Positions 25,789 through 38,800 are shown, numbered from the stretch's first letter. The stretch: 64,000 nt of DNA from Bedellia somnulentella (GCA_963576735.1 OY755177.1:8122001-8186000), one strand, 5' to 3'. Notes: a model not told the origin generated them from the letters alone. Program-made: numbers and translations.

Positions 25789-26937
25789 TGCCAAGTGTTG
25801 CCAACAAGTCAAGACCGTATGTCGCCCAATTTTCAAAGCTTGAGTAGCCTAAAGTAGCCCAAACCCGAAACTAAAAGAAAAACCACTTTTTTAACTATTT
25901 ACTTATGTGTTCATAATTATAACTTCCTGTACATACAATAAAATCAGTACTTAACACTTAAACAACAAGTCTTTTGAACTAGAGTCAGTACAAAATAAAA
26001 GTATCAAAACTGTGTTTTAAAGTTAAAGAAAGAAAAGATTTTAAGTTGGCGTGTCCAAAGACTCATTACCCAGACTCTAAAACATTATTCTGCTTGATCT
26101 GCTGCGAGCAATTTCTGTTCTTGCCCTGTTTTGTTATTACTCCTACAGATTAAGCGGATAAAAAATCCTGATTCGAATAGTTCTAATCAACATACTGATT
26201 CGAATATTCGGTTGATTCGAATTTAAATTTTTGCAACACCACCTGTGATATTTTCACAGTAGGGCCAACATGATCTCAAAGGTATTTAGAGATGAAACGT
26301 TCAATATGGGTTAAGGGTTTTGCCAAGGGGTTTTGCCATCTTTTTATCTCTTGTGTGAGGAATGATGTGATTCGTGAAAGGTGTGGTGTAAAAGATGATA
26401 TTGTAAGGAAGATAGAAGAAGGAATGTTGAGATGGTTTGGGCACATAGAGAGGATGGATGACATTAAAGTGGTGAAAGAGATCTATAAAGCCAATGTGGA
26501 AGGTGATGTTAGTAGAGGACGACCTCGGAGGACACATTTAGATCAAATAGCAAATGTGCTCAAAAAGGCAGGTGTCCGAAGTACGAAGAATAAAAGAGCA
26601 TGTATGAAAAGATTGATGGATGTGAATGAAGCTAGAGAGGTTTGCCAGGATCGTACAAAGTGGCGATCGATAGTCTCTGCCTACCCCAATGGGAACTAAC
26701 GGCGTGAGAATATGTATGTATGTATGAATATTATCTTGCTCGTCGTATATCTTCTTATGTAGATTAAGTTTTTTGTGCTTATTTGTGTTGTAATTCGATA
26801 ATAAATAAAAGTAAATTTAATCTTTTTCGAGTAGCCTAAAAGGCGACCAGTCGCCTTTACGATTTTTTGGTCGCCGTTTTCCAATCTGAGTAGCCTAAAT
26901 GGCGAAAAATCGCCTACGTTGGCAACACTTGCCAGTG
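25789..26937. mobile_element. Candidate inverted-repeat element enclosing a LINE fragment
   Basis: CTGCCAAGTGTTGCCAAC at the left pairs with TTGGCAACACTTGCCAG at the right. GAGTAGCCTAAA motifs lie just inside both ends. No matching target duplication was found, so the exact ends are uncertain. The LINE-Y piece at 26292-26725 is internal. Confidence 0.45.
26292..26725 (+). pseudogene. LINE (family Y) reverse transcriptase C-terminus
   Basis: 135-codon frame with MLRWFGHIERMDDIKVVKEI, RGRPRRTHLDQI and DRTKWRSIVSAYPNGN, closing at the stop before GGCGTGAGAATATGTATGTATG. Longest copy of the family here; the catalytic part of the reverse transcriptase is missing. Confidence 0.8.
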
Positions 26938-27186
26938 GACCTAAATATTCAATCGTAGTGTCATAAAATATTGTTTTTATTTACACAGATGCGGAAGAGG
27001 GTATGTGCAAGCGAGTATATAAACTATTTTTTCCATAACATTTGCTATTATTGAATAAAATATCTGTGCGCATCACTTAAAAACTACTAGACGGATCATG
27101 ATCATTGATCATTGGCATAAGGTTATAAATGTGAAAGTTTAGATGTTTGAGGCAAAAAGGCTTCTCTATTACATATTGTATATAAA

Positions 27187-27412
27187 CGAACATACATACA
27201 TACATACATATACTCACGGCTATAAATCCCTAAAAGGGGTAGCCAGAGCTGAGTAATTAGAAATTCCTCAGCCACTTTTGGAAGTTAAGTGGGACTCCAA
27301 CCGCATCGCCCAAAAATCCATTAAAAAGCCCCAAGTCCGTTAGTCGCCTCTTACGTACACCCACCGGAAGAAATGGGGTAGTGCTATTCTAAGCCGACAC
27401 TACTAGCAGCAT
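27187..27412 (-). repeat. Repeat X copy
   Basis: Well preserved reverse copy from a CATA microsatellite through ACTCACGGCTATAAATCCC, CGCCTCTTACGTACACCCAC and GCTATTCTAAGCCGACACTA. Confidence 0.75.
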
Positions 27413-27429
27413 ATAAATGAAATTTAGCA

Positions 27430-27640
27430 GAATGCTGGATAATGGCCCAAATTATAACATTAACATAGAACAGAATACTTTTTATCCCGGAATAATTTAA
27501 CTAATAAAATATTCACGCCGGGTCGAGGGCATAAAAACATATTGGGCAGATTGGGCGTATTGGGTTAAAATGGGCAAAAATGAATTTACGCCGAATAAAT
27601 GCCCAATCGCTGGGCGGAAAAACTTAACCTTACTTTAAAA
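27430..27640. repeat. TTGGGC/GCCCAA-rich segment
   Basis: Dense cluster of GGGC and GCCCAA motifs. A similar cluster, GCCCAAAATGCCCGGGCAAA, lies at 29890-30005, so the pair may be the sub-ends of one decayed DNA element; no clean ends were found. Between them, outside the listed repeats, no gene is seen in 29060-29890. Confidence 0.3.
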
Positions 27641-27781
27641 TTAAACGACAAGTGAATCATTATTTTAACAGTGTTTAGCGTATACCATATACATCAGCGT
27701 CATGAAAATAAAGGAATAAGAAGAAAAAAGAAGTTATAATATGCCAAATATAGGCATATAAGTACTTTAAATTCTTACTTA

Positions 27782-28147
27782 GACGACATGATAGACCAAT
27801 GGGTAGAACACCCGCTCGTAAACAGACAGGCGTGAGTTCAAATCCCGGATCGGGCCTACACCAATTTGTCTTTTTAAAGACATATGTGTGGTTAATTTAT
27901 CATTGTTGTTAACGGTGAAGGAAAACATCGTGAGGAAACCCACATGGCCGAGTTGTACTTAGCCATGTGACAGTGTATTCGTACAAAACAGCGATAGGCC
28001 TACCCCCTATCACGTGAGTTCACTGTCTAAGCAAAACGTGGGTACCTACTTTGGACACTAGGTGGCGCTGTCACGTGATGCTCAGAAGTATTGGTACCTC
28101 TGCCAACCTCTTCGGGGATAAACGGCGTGAACGTTTATGTTATGTTA
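27782..28147 (+). mobile_element. tRNA-derived SINE (family S1)
   Basis: Pol III-like head (AGACCAATGGGTAGAACA; B box GAGTTCAAATCCCGG), body with ATCGTGAGGAAACCCACATG, and tail AACGGCGTGAACGTTTATG. Diverged relative of the copies at 33626 and 47016. Confidence 0.85.
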
Positions 28148-28671
28148 AGCTAAATTCTTAATCTTAACCCACTTTTACTTTGACCGATCATAATTTATAC
28201 CCTTACAATAAAAAAATATATTCAATGATATCAAGCTATAGAGTAGCTATGAGATAGTAACTTTAGTATGACGAATAATGTAATAAAGCAACTAAGCGAA
28301 AAAACATAAAAAAAAATTATTTATTTTTTTATGATTATTGACATAGTAACGGTGTATTCCGTGTAAAGTGAAAATACTCACGTTCACGCCACTTATTATA
28401 CTCAAAGGGGATGAAATAATACTTAGGTATTAGGGCTTTAAATTGACAAACAGTTCGTGTTCAAATAGTAAGGGTCAATGAGCATCAATGTATGGAAAAA
28501 AACCACAGCGGACGGGAATGATTTTGATGTCATATATTGACAGAGGACATGAACTATTCGTGGCAAAAGACGCATATTTCCGAGTTGTAATAATTTGGCG
28601 GTAGATGGCGCTAACACCAGTAAAGGTGTAGATAAACAGGCAAATACCAATTTTCTCGCCAGTGATCAATT

Positions 28672-28750
28672 GATACTAGAGCTCAGTTGGCAAGGCGACG
28701 ACGGGGGCGTATACCCGGATGTCGTGGGTTCGAGTCCCGCTGCTAGATTT
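28672..28750 (+). repeat. tRNA-like SINE head
   Basis: Contains GAGCTCAGTTGGCAAGGCGA and GTGGGTTCGAGTCCCGC, but no seven-base acceptor stem can be made and the anticodon arm does not close. Related to the tRNA-like core of family Z. Confidence 0.5.
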
Positions 28751-28804
28751 TTGTTCACTTGTTGTAGCTGGCACCACTTTTTGTTAGTGCAGGTTTAGTA
28801 AACC

Positions 28805-29056
28805 TTTTTGATGTGTCGGTTAGAGCCGGCTTAAAATAGGGCTACCTCATATCTTCCCATGGGTTAACGTAAGAGGCGACTAAGGGTATCGGGGCTTTTT
28901 AAGTTCCTTTTCGGCGATGCGGTTGGAGATCCGTCACCAGAAATATTTATAAAATATAACTTTCGAAAGTAGCTAAAGAATTTTAAGATTCAGAAGAGCA
29001 GGCTACCCCTTTTAGGTATTTCTAGACGTGAGTAGATGGATGTATGTATGTATGTT
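28805..29056 (+). repeat. Repeat X copy
   Basis: Diverged forward copy: AGGCGACTAAGGGTATCGGG, GGCGATGCGGTTGGAGA, then the TATG microsatellite tail. Confidence 0.65.
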
Positions 29057-30424
29057 TTTATAAACGTAAAGCAAAGCGCTCGCTCTGTATTATTTTATTG
29101 TCTTGCCATGTCATTCGACTTCTTTGAATACTCAAATACGCTTATAGCTTTTCCGTATTTGTTATTATTACCTGTTATATTTTTAAACTTTTGATTCACC
29201 GTAAAAGCGCTTTTTGCATTTGCAGCGTAGAACATAATAACATTTATATATTCTATTCTAACAAATAAAATAAGTTGACGTGGCTGTTCATACTTTAAAA
29301 GAATTTTAAAAAATGTGATTGGTGAAAAAGATTTATAACCTCTGACATGTCAAAAAATGGCAGCTGTCAGAATTCTACGCAATTAAAAATCTAGGTATAA
29401 AATAGCGAGATTGAATCCGATAGAATCTCAATGTCAATTTGGTCTCAACTCTATATATAAAGTAAGTGTCCGTGACAATAGGAGAGCGCGATTTGTACTT
29501 GATACGAGCCCAACGTAAAGAGGGTCAGATCCTCATACGTTAATAGTGGAAAGTCATCATAATCTGGACTGTGTCCATCCAGAAAGTTCGTTTAAATTAA
29601 AGTTTAAAACAATATCACAATTTTTCCCCCTTGTATTGTTACAAATTAATGAATTCTTATAAAATATATGATAAGATTCTTTCATTTAAAAATGTTTGCA
29701 CTTCTGTCCGCAAAACTTTATAAAATGGGTTGGATTGCACCCATTGACTTTTTATGTTTATGGTCCCTATCATGAACCTTATAAGTATTCTTTATTCTTT
29801 TAATAAAATAAGGCATTTTATGATGATTTTAAACAATAACATCAACAACACTGCATACAATAATTATATTTTAAAAATAAAAATTAAATAAGATTTCTGC
29901 CCACGTAATGGACATTTATTAGGCATTTATGGACATCTATTGGGCATAAATCCAATCCGCCCAAAATGCCCGGGCAAAATCCCATCTCTTCTGCCTGATT
30001 GAACTCAGAGTACCGGAAAAAACGCCTTAAGTTAGGCATAAGCTAAGTTTACAGTACGAAGTCTGTCGGGTCAGTTAGTAGCAATAGTATAATATACACC
30101 GATTTAACATTTCAGAGCTACATTTATACCAGTCTTCGTAAGGGTGCCCACAGAACCAAATTAAACTCTGAAATAACAGCACTGTTCACAGTTCATGCTC
30201 ATTTGCAATGGGAGGTTTTCCTTTTTTTCTTTTTTTCTTCTTCCCTGTTCTCAGGATAGATGGCGCCAGGTTTGCTATGTTACTGGTAGGAACGGAACGT
30301 CACACCGTTTTTCACACTTGGATGTTATGATATCGTAAAACGGAACGTACATAAAAACGTTCTGATTTGAAAGTCTAAATTAATATCAGTTTAAGCCAAG
30401 ATAGCTTAAAAGTAAATAAACAAA

Positions 30425-30655
30425 AACGGTATTTATATTTAACATTATTTTTGTTGTTTTTACTCGCTAAAAAGTTACTCTATGGTGATGTGACACATGT
30501 TTTTAAAGTTGACATTGGCGAAATTATTGTGGCAACACGATTGAGGCCACGAAGAAAAAATTTAAGTAAGTAACGTAGTTACAACAACGCCATCTACAGA
30601 GCTCTAGGAAAATATGTTGTTTTTTTATTTCCCAAAAAGAAAACCTCTCATTACA
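30425..30655. repeat. Uninterrupted copy of the repeat hosting P-like copy 2
   Basis: Shares AAAGTTGACATTGGCGAAAT and GAGGCCACGAAGAAAAAATT with 19190-19305, and GAGCTCTAGGAAA plus CCCAAAAAGAAAACCTCTCA with 20826-20905. It provides the pre-insertion sequence AGTAACGTAGTTAC. Confidence 0.7.
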
Positions 30656-30661
30656 GCACTA

Positions 30662-30773
30662 GTAGCATGAGGCTTGTGACATGAGAAACTGACAGATTGT
30701 TCATACAAAATCTGTCAGTATCTCACTACACATATGACATACTACATACTCGCTCTCACACGCCTCATGCTAC
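30662..30773. repeat. Imperfect 112-bp hairpin
   Basis: Outer arms GTAGCATGAGGC / GCCTCATGCTAC extend inward after one mismatch (TGTGA/TCACA). A second helix, ACTGACAGATT / AATCTGTCAGT, continues after one mismatch with GAGA/TCTC. Could be a small inverted-repeat element or a structured RNA; sequence alone does not decide. Confidence 0.5.
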
Positions 30774-31600
30774 GGGGGCAGGCCAGTGCGAGTCGACTAC
30801 AAAGAAAAAAATATTGAAAAATAGTATATACTGTATTTGATATGCTTCTCTGTACATACATACATCTTGTGCTAAAATTAAAGGCGTGAAATTCGAACAG
30901 TACCTGTGAGTAGGATACAAAAGTTTTACACACCTTAAAACACAAAATAATAAGAACTGTCGAAGAATCCCAAATTAGTACCTTCCTTCCCTGCAACTGG
31001 CTTAGGTCTCGCGAGGGTTATGATCTATGGCATAGATAGATATTAAGCTTCTTGTTTGGTCACTGGACTGGTTACAAGGATTCCTTTCCTCTTTCTATCC
31101 GATATAGCTTAGATACATATACACCTTTACCGGCTTTACCCCACCAGAGCGGCTCTTTGCTTTCCAACACACAAAACTCACAAAAGTCAAAGAGATGCTG
31201 CTGGTGCTGAAACGATCAGTTCAAAAATATATATTTCCCGGAGGGCCGCGCCCCGTTTCAGTAGCCCTACCTGACACCGGCATTAGCATAATATGTTGCC
31301 ATAAACCTATATGAAAAAAAAAATATTTATTGTTTTCTTCATCATCAATATCAATCATCATTGATTGATAAGATTATGAACCTGTAACCGTAATGTAATG
31401 TACTAAGTATTTTGTTTATTTTATTGTTGTATTATCTTTACTATAGTACTATAGTAATAAAAGTACTAAGTAATCCGTTTTCATTTTATTTTGATTTGAC
31501 TTTCAAGGTGATTTCTGATTTGTATTTAACCTTAACTTAACCACAACAAAACAGGTCAATTGGCAACCACTTAACTAATAGATTTTCTATAATAATCATT

Positions 31601-32659
31601 ATGGTGGAACCTCAAAGGATAGCTAGCTATGAATACGTGCAACAAGTTATTCATCACCCTCAAAAAGTTATCATTGATGTAAGAAATCCAAATGAAGTTC
31701 AGAGTACTGGAAAAATACCATCGAGTATTAATATACCATGTAAGTAAAACAATAAGTTAAGGGTAGTGTATGAAATTGTAATGGATTTATTTATTTTATC
31801 AATAATGTTATTTCAGTGCCTAGCATAAAAGATGCCTTGTCAAGCATGTCTGATGAAGAATTCAAGGCTAATTATCAACATGAAAAACCATCAACTAACA
31901 CAGAACTTATTTTTTATTGTCAGTCAGGAAGACGATCTTCAGAGGCTCTGAATAAAGCTCTTGAAATTGGATACAGCAAGTAAAATAAAATTAATTTTAA
32001 ATCACCCATTTTCAACATTTAAGATTCCATTGCTGTTTTTGTTTTAAATCTTTTATTTATAAGCTTTACATCTTAAAGATTAAGTCAGCTATTCCATTGC
32101 TGTTAAAATACATAAAAGCTTGAGATACTAAAAGGCCAGTGCCAATTGAAACAATGTTCAAGTCTTAAATTGCCTATCTCTGTCTTTTCTGAAGTTGTAT
32201 GTGTTTTATTAATTGATATTCTTAAAATTAAGAGTCAACAAACATGGCCCAGACTATTTAGACAAAGTTTTGTTTTTTTTTCCTCACTTAATACTCCTGT
32301 TACTTTTCACTTCAATATACATTTAATTGACACCATGTCATTCATAGTCAGCAATTTGTGAAAAGACAGGTATGCAGTTTAGATAGGGTGCTTCAAGTGC
32401 TGGTTTAAAGCATATATAAGTAAATAGAAGTTTTATAGAAAGCCAACTCGAGAATGCCTTATGTTTATTTGGCTTATTTAGTAGTAGTTTACGTTAGTAT
32501 ATAAATATATATCTAAGCATACTTGATGAGCCAATTTTGCACAATAGTCATGTTATTAATTATTATTGTTTATTGCATATCATATTTGTTTTGCATTTCA
32601 GTTCCAAAACTTACCTGGGAAGTTGGAATGAATGGTCTAGCAAAAATGTAATGGAGTGA
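31601..32659 (+). CDS. Single-domain rhodanese (sulfurtransferase), gene 1
   Basis: Small rhodanese-fold sulfurtransferase, 119 residues, three exons: 31601-31739, 31817-31979, 32602-32659, all GT/AG. Landmarks are VIIDVRNPNEV, GKIPSSINIP, the active loop FYCQSGRRSSEA (CxxGxR, with the catalytic cysteine present) and the terminal SKTYLGSWNEW. Introns are phase 1 (77 bp) and phase 2 (622 bp). No targeting peptide is seen, so a cytosolic form is likely. Insect relatives include Drosophila Hsp67Bb/CG12279-type proteins; the physiological sulfur acceptor is not evident. It converges on rhodanese gene 2 at 35869-48893, with the same intron phases. Confidence 0.9.
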
Positions 32660-32765
32660 AAATTTTACTCTCTGTTATGATACAAGCATTCTGAGACCTG
32701 ATGACTGGCACAAGAACAATATAGCAGCAGATAATCTCATTTCATGCATTATGGAGCAAATTATA

Positions 32766-32935
32766 TAATAATCTAATAAATAAAGGAAAGAAAAATTTTA
32801 ACACGGGGGCATATACCCGAGGTGGCGGGTTTGATTCCCGCCTGTGTCGTAATTTTTCTTTCCTTTATTTATTAGTAATAATGCACACATGAGGTTTTCA
32901 TGAACAAAAAGATTTAAATTAAATTATAATCTATT
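32766..32935. repeat. Family Z copy (tRNA-like core between inverted flanks)
   Basis: TAATAAATAAAGGAAAGAAA on the left is the inverse of TTTCTTTCCTTTATTTATTA on the right. Between them lies a truncated tRNA-like core with the B box GGGTTTGATTCCCGC. The right side runs on into CACATGAGGTTTTCATGAAC. Here the Z sequence is uninterrupted at the point where loci 17575 and 40417 carry large insertions. It lies about 100 bp after rhodanese gene 1 and may supply its AATAAA. Confidence 0.6.
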
Positions 32936-33002
32936 CCAAAAAAATAATCTTTGTGCACAAATTATTCAGTTACCCTATGTTTTAAAATAATCAATTCTAC
33001 TT

Positions 33003-33425
33003 TCTTTTTTTTTTTATTAACCACTGCTGGGCAAAGGTCTCTCCCTGGATTTTCCATTCATCCCTGCTTTGGGCCTGCTCTCTGCAATCTTTTCGAAATG
33101 AGTCCAGGTCGTCCTGCCAGCTCTTTCTTGGTCTGCCTCTGCGCCGGCGGCCGTTGCTAGGAACCCATTGGGTTACATTTTTAGCCCACCTGTCCGGCGG
33201 CATACGGCAGACATGCCCCGCCCAGTCCCACTTCAATTTGGCTGTCTTAGCACCCACGACGGCTATTTGAGTTTTGGAGCGCAGGTCGGTGTTGCGAATG
33301 CGGTCTGTTCGCTTCACACCCAAAATACTGCGCTCAATCGCTCTCTGGCACACCTTGAGTTTGGACTTCTGAGACTCAGTCAGTGACCATGTCTGTGCAC
33401 CGTTAGGACAGGCAGGATACACATA
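33003..33425 (-). pseudogene. LINE (family V) C-terminal fragment
   Basis: 141-codon frame with AQTWSLTESQKSKLKVCQRA, RSILGVKRTDRIRN and RRRGRPRKSWQDDL, the C-terminus of a non-LTR reverse transcriptase. It ends in a T-run on + that is the element's A-rich tail. A smaller relative is at 35995-36235. Confidence 0.8.
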
Positions 33426-33625
33426 TCAATGAGTTTACGCTTCAGGGACAAAGATAAGTCGCCCTTCATTAGCGACTTCATGGACTACTTCTACTTATAT
33501 ATATTATTATTATTGCGATAGTTGGTGCGTTTATTTGTTTATTTGTTCGCCTTGAAGCGGTTTAATAGATTTGGATGAAAATTAATATGAGTGTGTTTAA
33601 ATTATTACGACATGTTTAAATTATA

Positions 33626-33992
33626 GCGACATGATAGTCCAGTGGGTAGAACACCCGCCCGAAAAACAGAAGGGCGTGAGTTCCAATCCTGGGACGGGCC
33701 TACACCAATTTGTCTTTTCTAAAGTCATATGTGTGGTTAATTTATCATGGTTGCTAACGGTGAGGGAAAACATCGTGAGGAAACCCACATGGCTGAGTTG
33801 TACTTAGTCATGTGACAGTGTATTCGTACAAAACGGCGATAGGCCTGCCCCCTATCACGTGAGTACACTGTCTAAGCAAAACGTGGGTACCTTCTCTGGA
33901 AACTAGATGGCGCTTGCCATGTGAGTTCAGGAGTATTGGTACCTCTGCCAACCCCTTCGGGGATAAACGGCGTGAACGTTTATGTTATGTTA
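33626..33992 (+). mobile_element. tRNA-derived SINE S1, young copy a
   Basis: 367 bp with A box (TAGTCCAGTGGGTAGAACA), B box (GAGTTCCAATCCTGG) and tail GGCGTGAACGTTTATG. By eye it is base-for-base the same as 47016-47382. Lies between the converging rhodanese genes. Confidence 0.9.
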
Positions 33993-34012
33993 AATTATTA
34001 TTTATATTGTCG

Positions 34013-34265
34013 GGTGCTGTAAAGTGTCGGCTTAGAATGTCACTACCCTTTTCTACCCTTGGGTGTCGTAAGAGGCGACTTAGGGTATTGGGCTTTTTTA
34101 GCTGGCTTTTGGGTGATGCGGTTAGAGACCCATCACCAACTTTACTTTATTTCTACCATCTTTCCCCCTATTAACTTCTAAATGTGGCTGAGGAATTTCT
34201 AACCCTGAAGCTCTGGCTACCGCTTTTTGGGATTTATGGCCGTGATTGTATGTATGTATATATGT
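34013..34265 (+). repeat. Repeat X copy, first of a direct pair
   Basis: Forward copy from GTGTCGGCTTAGAAT to a TATGTATG tail, immediately followed by another copy. Confidence 0.75.
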
Positions 34266-34517
34266 GTAGTGTTGGCTTAGAATAACACTACCCCATTTCT
34301 ACCCGTGGGTGATCGTTAGAGGCGACTAAGGGTATAGGGGCTTTTTAAGTGAATTTTGGGCGATGTGGTTGGAGACCCGTCACCAAAAACATTATTATCC
34401 ATCCACCATCTTTCCCCCAATCAACTTCCAAAAGTGGCTGAGGAATTCCTCATTCCAAAGCTCTGGCTACCCCGTTAAGGGATTTATAGCCTTGAGTATA
34501 TGTATGTATGTATGTAT
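34266..34517 (+). repeat. Repeat X copy, second of a direct pair
   Basis: Forward copy ending TTTATAGCCTTGAGTATATG and a TATG tail. From its end to 35868 no gene is supported. A 96-codon frame at 34828-35118 is unrecognised, and a CATCAAAATCCGTTGCG motif near 35616 matches 18717, a common repeat piece. Confidence 0.75.
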
Positions 34518-35868
34518 TAATATGAACAAGTTTCACCTGCGTTGAGTAAATTTCGAGAAAATCTGTCGCAATCATTTTGTTTTTTTTAACGTTTGTCTAC
34601 GATGAGTCGTCAACAATTACAAGCAATGGCAAGCTACATTGTCCAGTTTATATAACATGAGCAGTTGTGTCGAGTGATCTCCAACCGCATTGCCCAAAAT
34701 TCACTCAATGTTTCTAATACCCTAATTAGTCTCGTATGAAAAAGAAATGAGGTAGTGGTATACAGATACTACACAGCGATATACCTACATATATTTTTTC
34801 TAAATTGGTAACTAAGACTAACTACACTTGAACAGATGCTTACGCATTAGGTCGTCGGTCACCCGCGGACCACTCGAAGACTTAGTGCTGCGCGATGGTC
34901 GCATGGCGACTGAGACTGTACTCAGTCGAGTACGAGTTACAGCCCTTCGGAGATGGCATCCAATGGAAGTTTGGAACCAAATGGATGGAGGCATTCACAC
35001 TTTGACTAACTGCCACAACGACTTGGCGTCGCTTACAAATTGTCTCAGTCTGTTTATCCGATCAACGAACTATCGTAAAGACATTCTGCAGGACCATACT
35101 TCCAATTCTTCCTTATAGCTTAGTATCTGGCCCTAGTTGCCTTATTTTGGATCTTACAAAAACCGACTCAACAACACGTAATGGCCCTAAGCTCTAGGAG
35201 ATAATGCTTTAATTTACATACAAATTTATATGCTTAAAGGTTTAAACATATAAAATTAAAATGCATAATGTATAAAACAACAACTAAGTAAAATAAAGTC
35301 TGTATATATAAGCTTTCTCGGTAGTTATAAAAAAAATACCAAAACTGGGGAAAGCGAGCGTTATAACATCTAACCTAAACGGACCATAATCATTTCTGGG
35401 TAGTTGTTAGACAGTCTGCCAGTCGCTTCTAGGAACGACTAAGCAAAGCCTAGAACAAATTATTTTATTTTTGACCTTTGATTGAAAAGTTAGGAACTTG
35501 TAAGTTTGACCAAAAGTAATTATTCATTCAAAGATAAAGATACCTTAAGAGACCTTTCAATATAATATAAATAAGCCTTCTTCGAGAAGTACTCTATCTT
35601 ATGATGAAAACCGCATCAAAATCCGTTGCGTGGCTTAGAACAAGACATAGAAATGAGACAGAGGCGGAGGGCGAATTTCTTTTATAATATGTAGTAATGA
35701 AAGGCGAGGGGAGTTGGGCTACATTATACCTACAAAAATGGGTCAGAAATTGGAAATTGCAGTATAAACAACATCTATACTAACACTTATTTTATTGCTA
35801 CAACCTAATAATAATACGTAACACTATATAATAAATATAACACATCCACTCACTACGCAGACTGTACC

Positions 35869-38800
35869 TTATTGATTTTTACTCTTCCAATCATTCCAAC
35901 TCCCCAGATAGTTCTTGACACTGTAAATAAAATAAAGATTGGGTTAACAGAAATTGTTTATAACATCAAGATCAAATATAACACGGAATTTATATTCACT
36001 TCTTATCTATAAACATGGAGCGCAGCATTTTCGGAGTACGGCTCTTAGACAAAGTCCGGAATACGGAAATGCGCTCAAAGACCATAATTATAGATGTAGC
36101 TCAGAAGACGGCCCAATTGAAATGGCCGGCCACGTTGCCCGGATGCACCCGGCCGGACCGATGGGCCAAAAGAGCAACGCTGGTGAGGAACTGGTGGGAG
36201 ACAGCCCAAGACTTAAAGTAGAAGAAGGGGAGAGAGGCCTTTGCCGAGTAGTGCAACACAAAACACAAATAATACTTAACAAAAGAGTACAGTCGCCATC
36301 AGATATATCGGAGCGGCCGAGGTACTCAAATATATCTGAGCAGCAATAAATTTCAATAAATTCTTTACGGTAAATAAGGTCAATAAGATCTGAACATCTA
36401 ATTCGCCACAAATATATGAGCAGTGGGTTTTCAATTAAATCTGAACACTCAAAGAGACAATAATATCTGAAAGCACAACTCGTCAAAGTTATCTGCTCAG
36501 ACAGGGTGATCATAAATATCTGAACATTTAGGGAAAATATACCTTAAAGCACTAGGCATACAGTTTAAATGAAATCGTATCAAAATGAGTAGGTATACAA
36601 AATAGAAATCTGCGTAAAGCAACTTTACAGTCTTGTAACAAGAAAGACATTTGAATAAAATATTTGCCAATTGCATGTATTTTATCAAATACTAGTGGTC
36701 CGCCCAGGCTTCGCACGGATGGTGTAAAGTTTTTATACTGCTTACTCCCTACGATATTTAGCATGATGATATCTATACTTATAATAAATCTGTAGAGAGG
36801 TCAATTCTGTACATTAAATATATTTTCAAAATAGCTATCAGGGGGTGATTAGTGATCGATACTGATGTCAAAAATGCAATCAGTAGAATTTTGTCTTTCT
36901 GTCCGTCTGTCTGTCTATCTGTCTGTCTGTCGGTTTGTATGTTCCTTATGGAAACAAAAACTACTCGACGGATTTTAACGATACTTGGTAGAATTATTCG
37001 TCATACTCCTAGGCAGGTCATAGTGTACTTTTCAGCAGAGTAGTGAAGGGAAATTTTGGGAAAACGGGAGAAGTTACTCCATTTTTTAAGCTTCCGTCGC
37101 GTGTGCAGCGTTAATGGTTACAGTTACATAGAAATCATGTATCACGGAAATATTTGCCATAAAATTGTCTAAAAAATATCCTTGAGTAGCATGTGTCTAT
37201 CTTTTATGGTTGACTCAAAATAACACGTGTAACTCCTGATAGCTTAGCAGTTCGGTGCATCCTGATTATATTTGTTTACTCTAACATTTATAGTTCTCTC
37301 ATTCATCTCTTATTTAAAAAAGTTTACATTATTACCTATTCAATAAAAAAAGAATCATAGAAATCGGTATAGAAACACCAAACTTATATATAATAAATAA
37401 ATAATAAATACATACGGACATATTATACACAGATCAAGTTAGCCCCAAACTAAGTAAGACTTGTATTATGGGATACTAACTCAACGATATATTTAATATT
37501 ATACAATACACATATAAATAACACCCAAGACTAAGAAACAACATTTACGCTCGTCACATAAATGATGCCCTCAGCGGGGATCGAACCCGCAACCTCCGCA
37601 ATGAAATAAGCCATCGCGTCCTGTCGTCGCACGTGAATACTGAATCATGCTGGATTATTATTTAGTAATGGTTGCGCGGGCAAAAGATAGCCGTGAGTAT
37701 ATGTATGATGTATGCAAAGTTTGAAATTCTGATTCTTTGTTTGCATGGGTTTGTTGTCGGAGATACTGAACCGTTCATTAAAGCGCTTTCACAATCACAA
37801 AGCTAAACTATTCAGAAGTGCTATAAGTGGTGCTAAATTTCACAAAGGTTGAGCAGCGATTGAAGAAACCTCAGATATTTTTAAAACTACGCTACCCGTG
37901 CGAAGCTAGGCCAATCCACTAGTATACCCTATATCCTTTTCCTGGTTCTAAGCTACCTCTCTAACAATTTTTAGCCAAATCGGTTCATCCGTTCTTGAGT
38001 TATAAATAGTGTTACTAACACCACTTTCTTTTATATATATAGATTTGCAGATTTATTATGCTATAATTACGTATATAAATTGGCAATACAAATACGACAA
38101 GCGAACCAAAAAAAAGTACAACGGTGTGCGTAAATGCATGTGTGTGCGTGACATTAGTATGGCGGATGCCATACTAGCCCTATTAAAATTAATAAAAATT
38201 CACGTATTTGTAATTTTTGCCCAATTGTAAACTTTGCAGTAATTGTAGTACTATGATGATACAAGATATTTTTTTATCATATATTTGCATTGAAAACTTT
38301 GGTTTAAGATCATTTAGACCTGTTATTATTTATTACAGTCTTAGTTTGGACATAAATGGCTAATAATTTTGTGTTTGCCAAAGAATATGTATTCGATTTA
38401 GATTTATTTTTTTCACTTTGATTAAGTTATTAAATATTAATAACTTAATCCAAAAATCATTAAGATTAAAATAAGTCAATTATTTTCTTTCATGTTTTAT
38501 GTCAAAATCGTTGTAGGAATTTATCGTCTCTGAGAGGTCCTGCCTTTGTTGACGTTTATGCTATGACGTTTGTCACTTACTGCTAATCCATGTGCTTCTA
38601 TATCTATGGTAATATAAAAGCTGCCAAATTAAAATAAGTACGAATGCTTTGCAATATTTCATCCACTTTCGTGTCAGTCACCATGGCCTAGCGGTTTAGT
38701 GAATAGAAATCATAATTGTTATCCGTTGCGTCAGGGTTCAAATCCTAACTTGTGTTTATTTTATCAAGAATTCATGTTCTTTTTTTTCTATTTTATTTAT

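Noticed and set aside
34828..35118. 96-codon frame as a gene
   Set aside because: No recognisable domain, no splice partners, and it is in a repeat-rich gap. Noted in the repeat X entry at 34266 but not supported as a coding feature.
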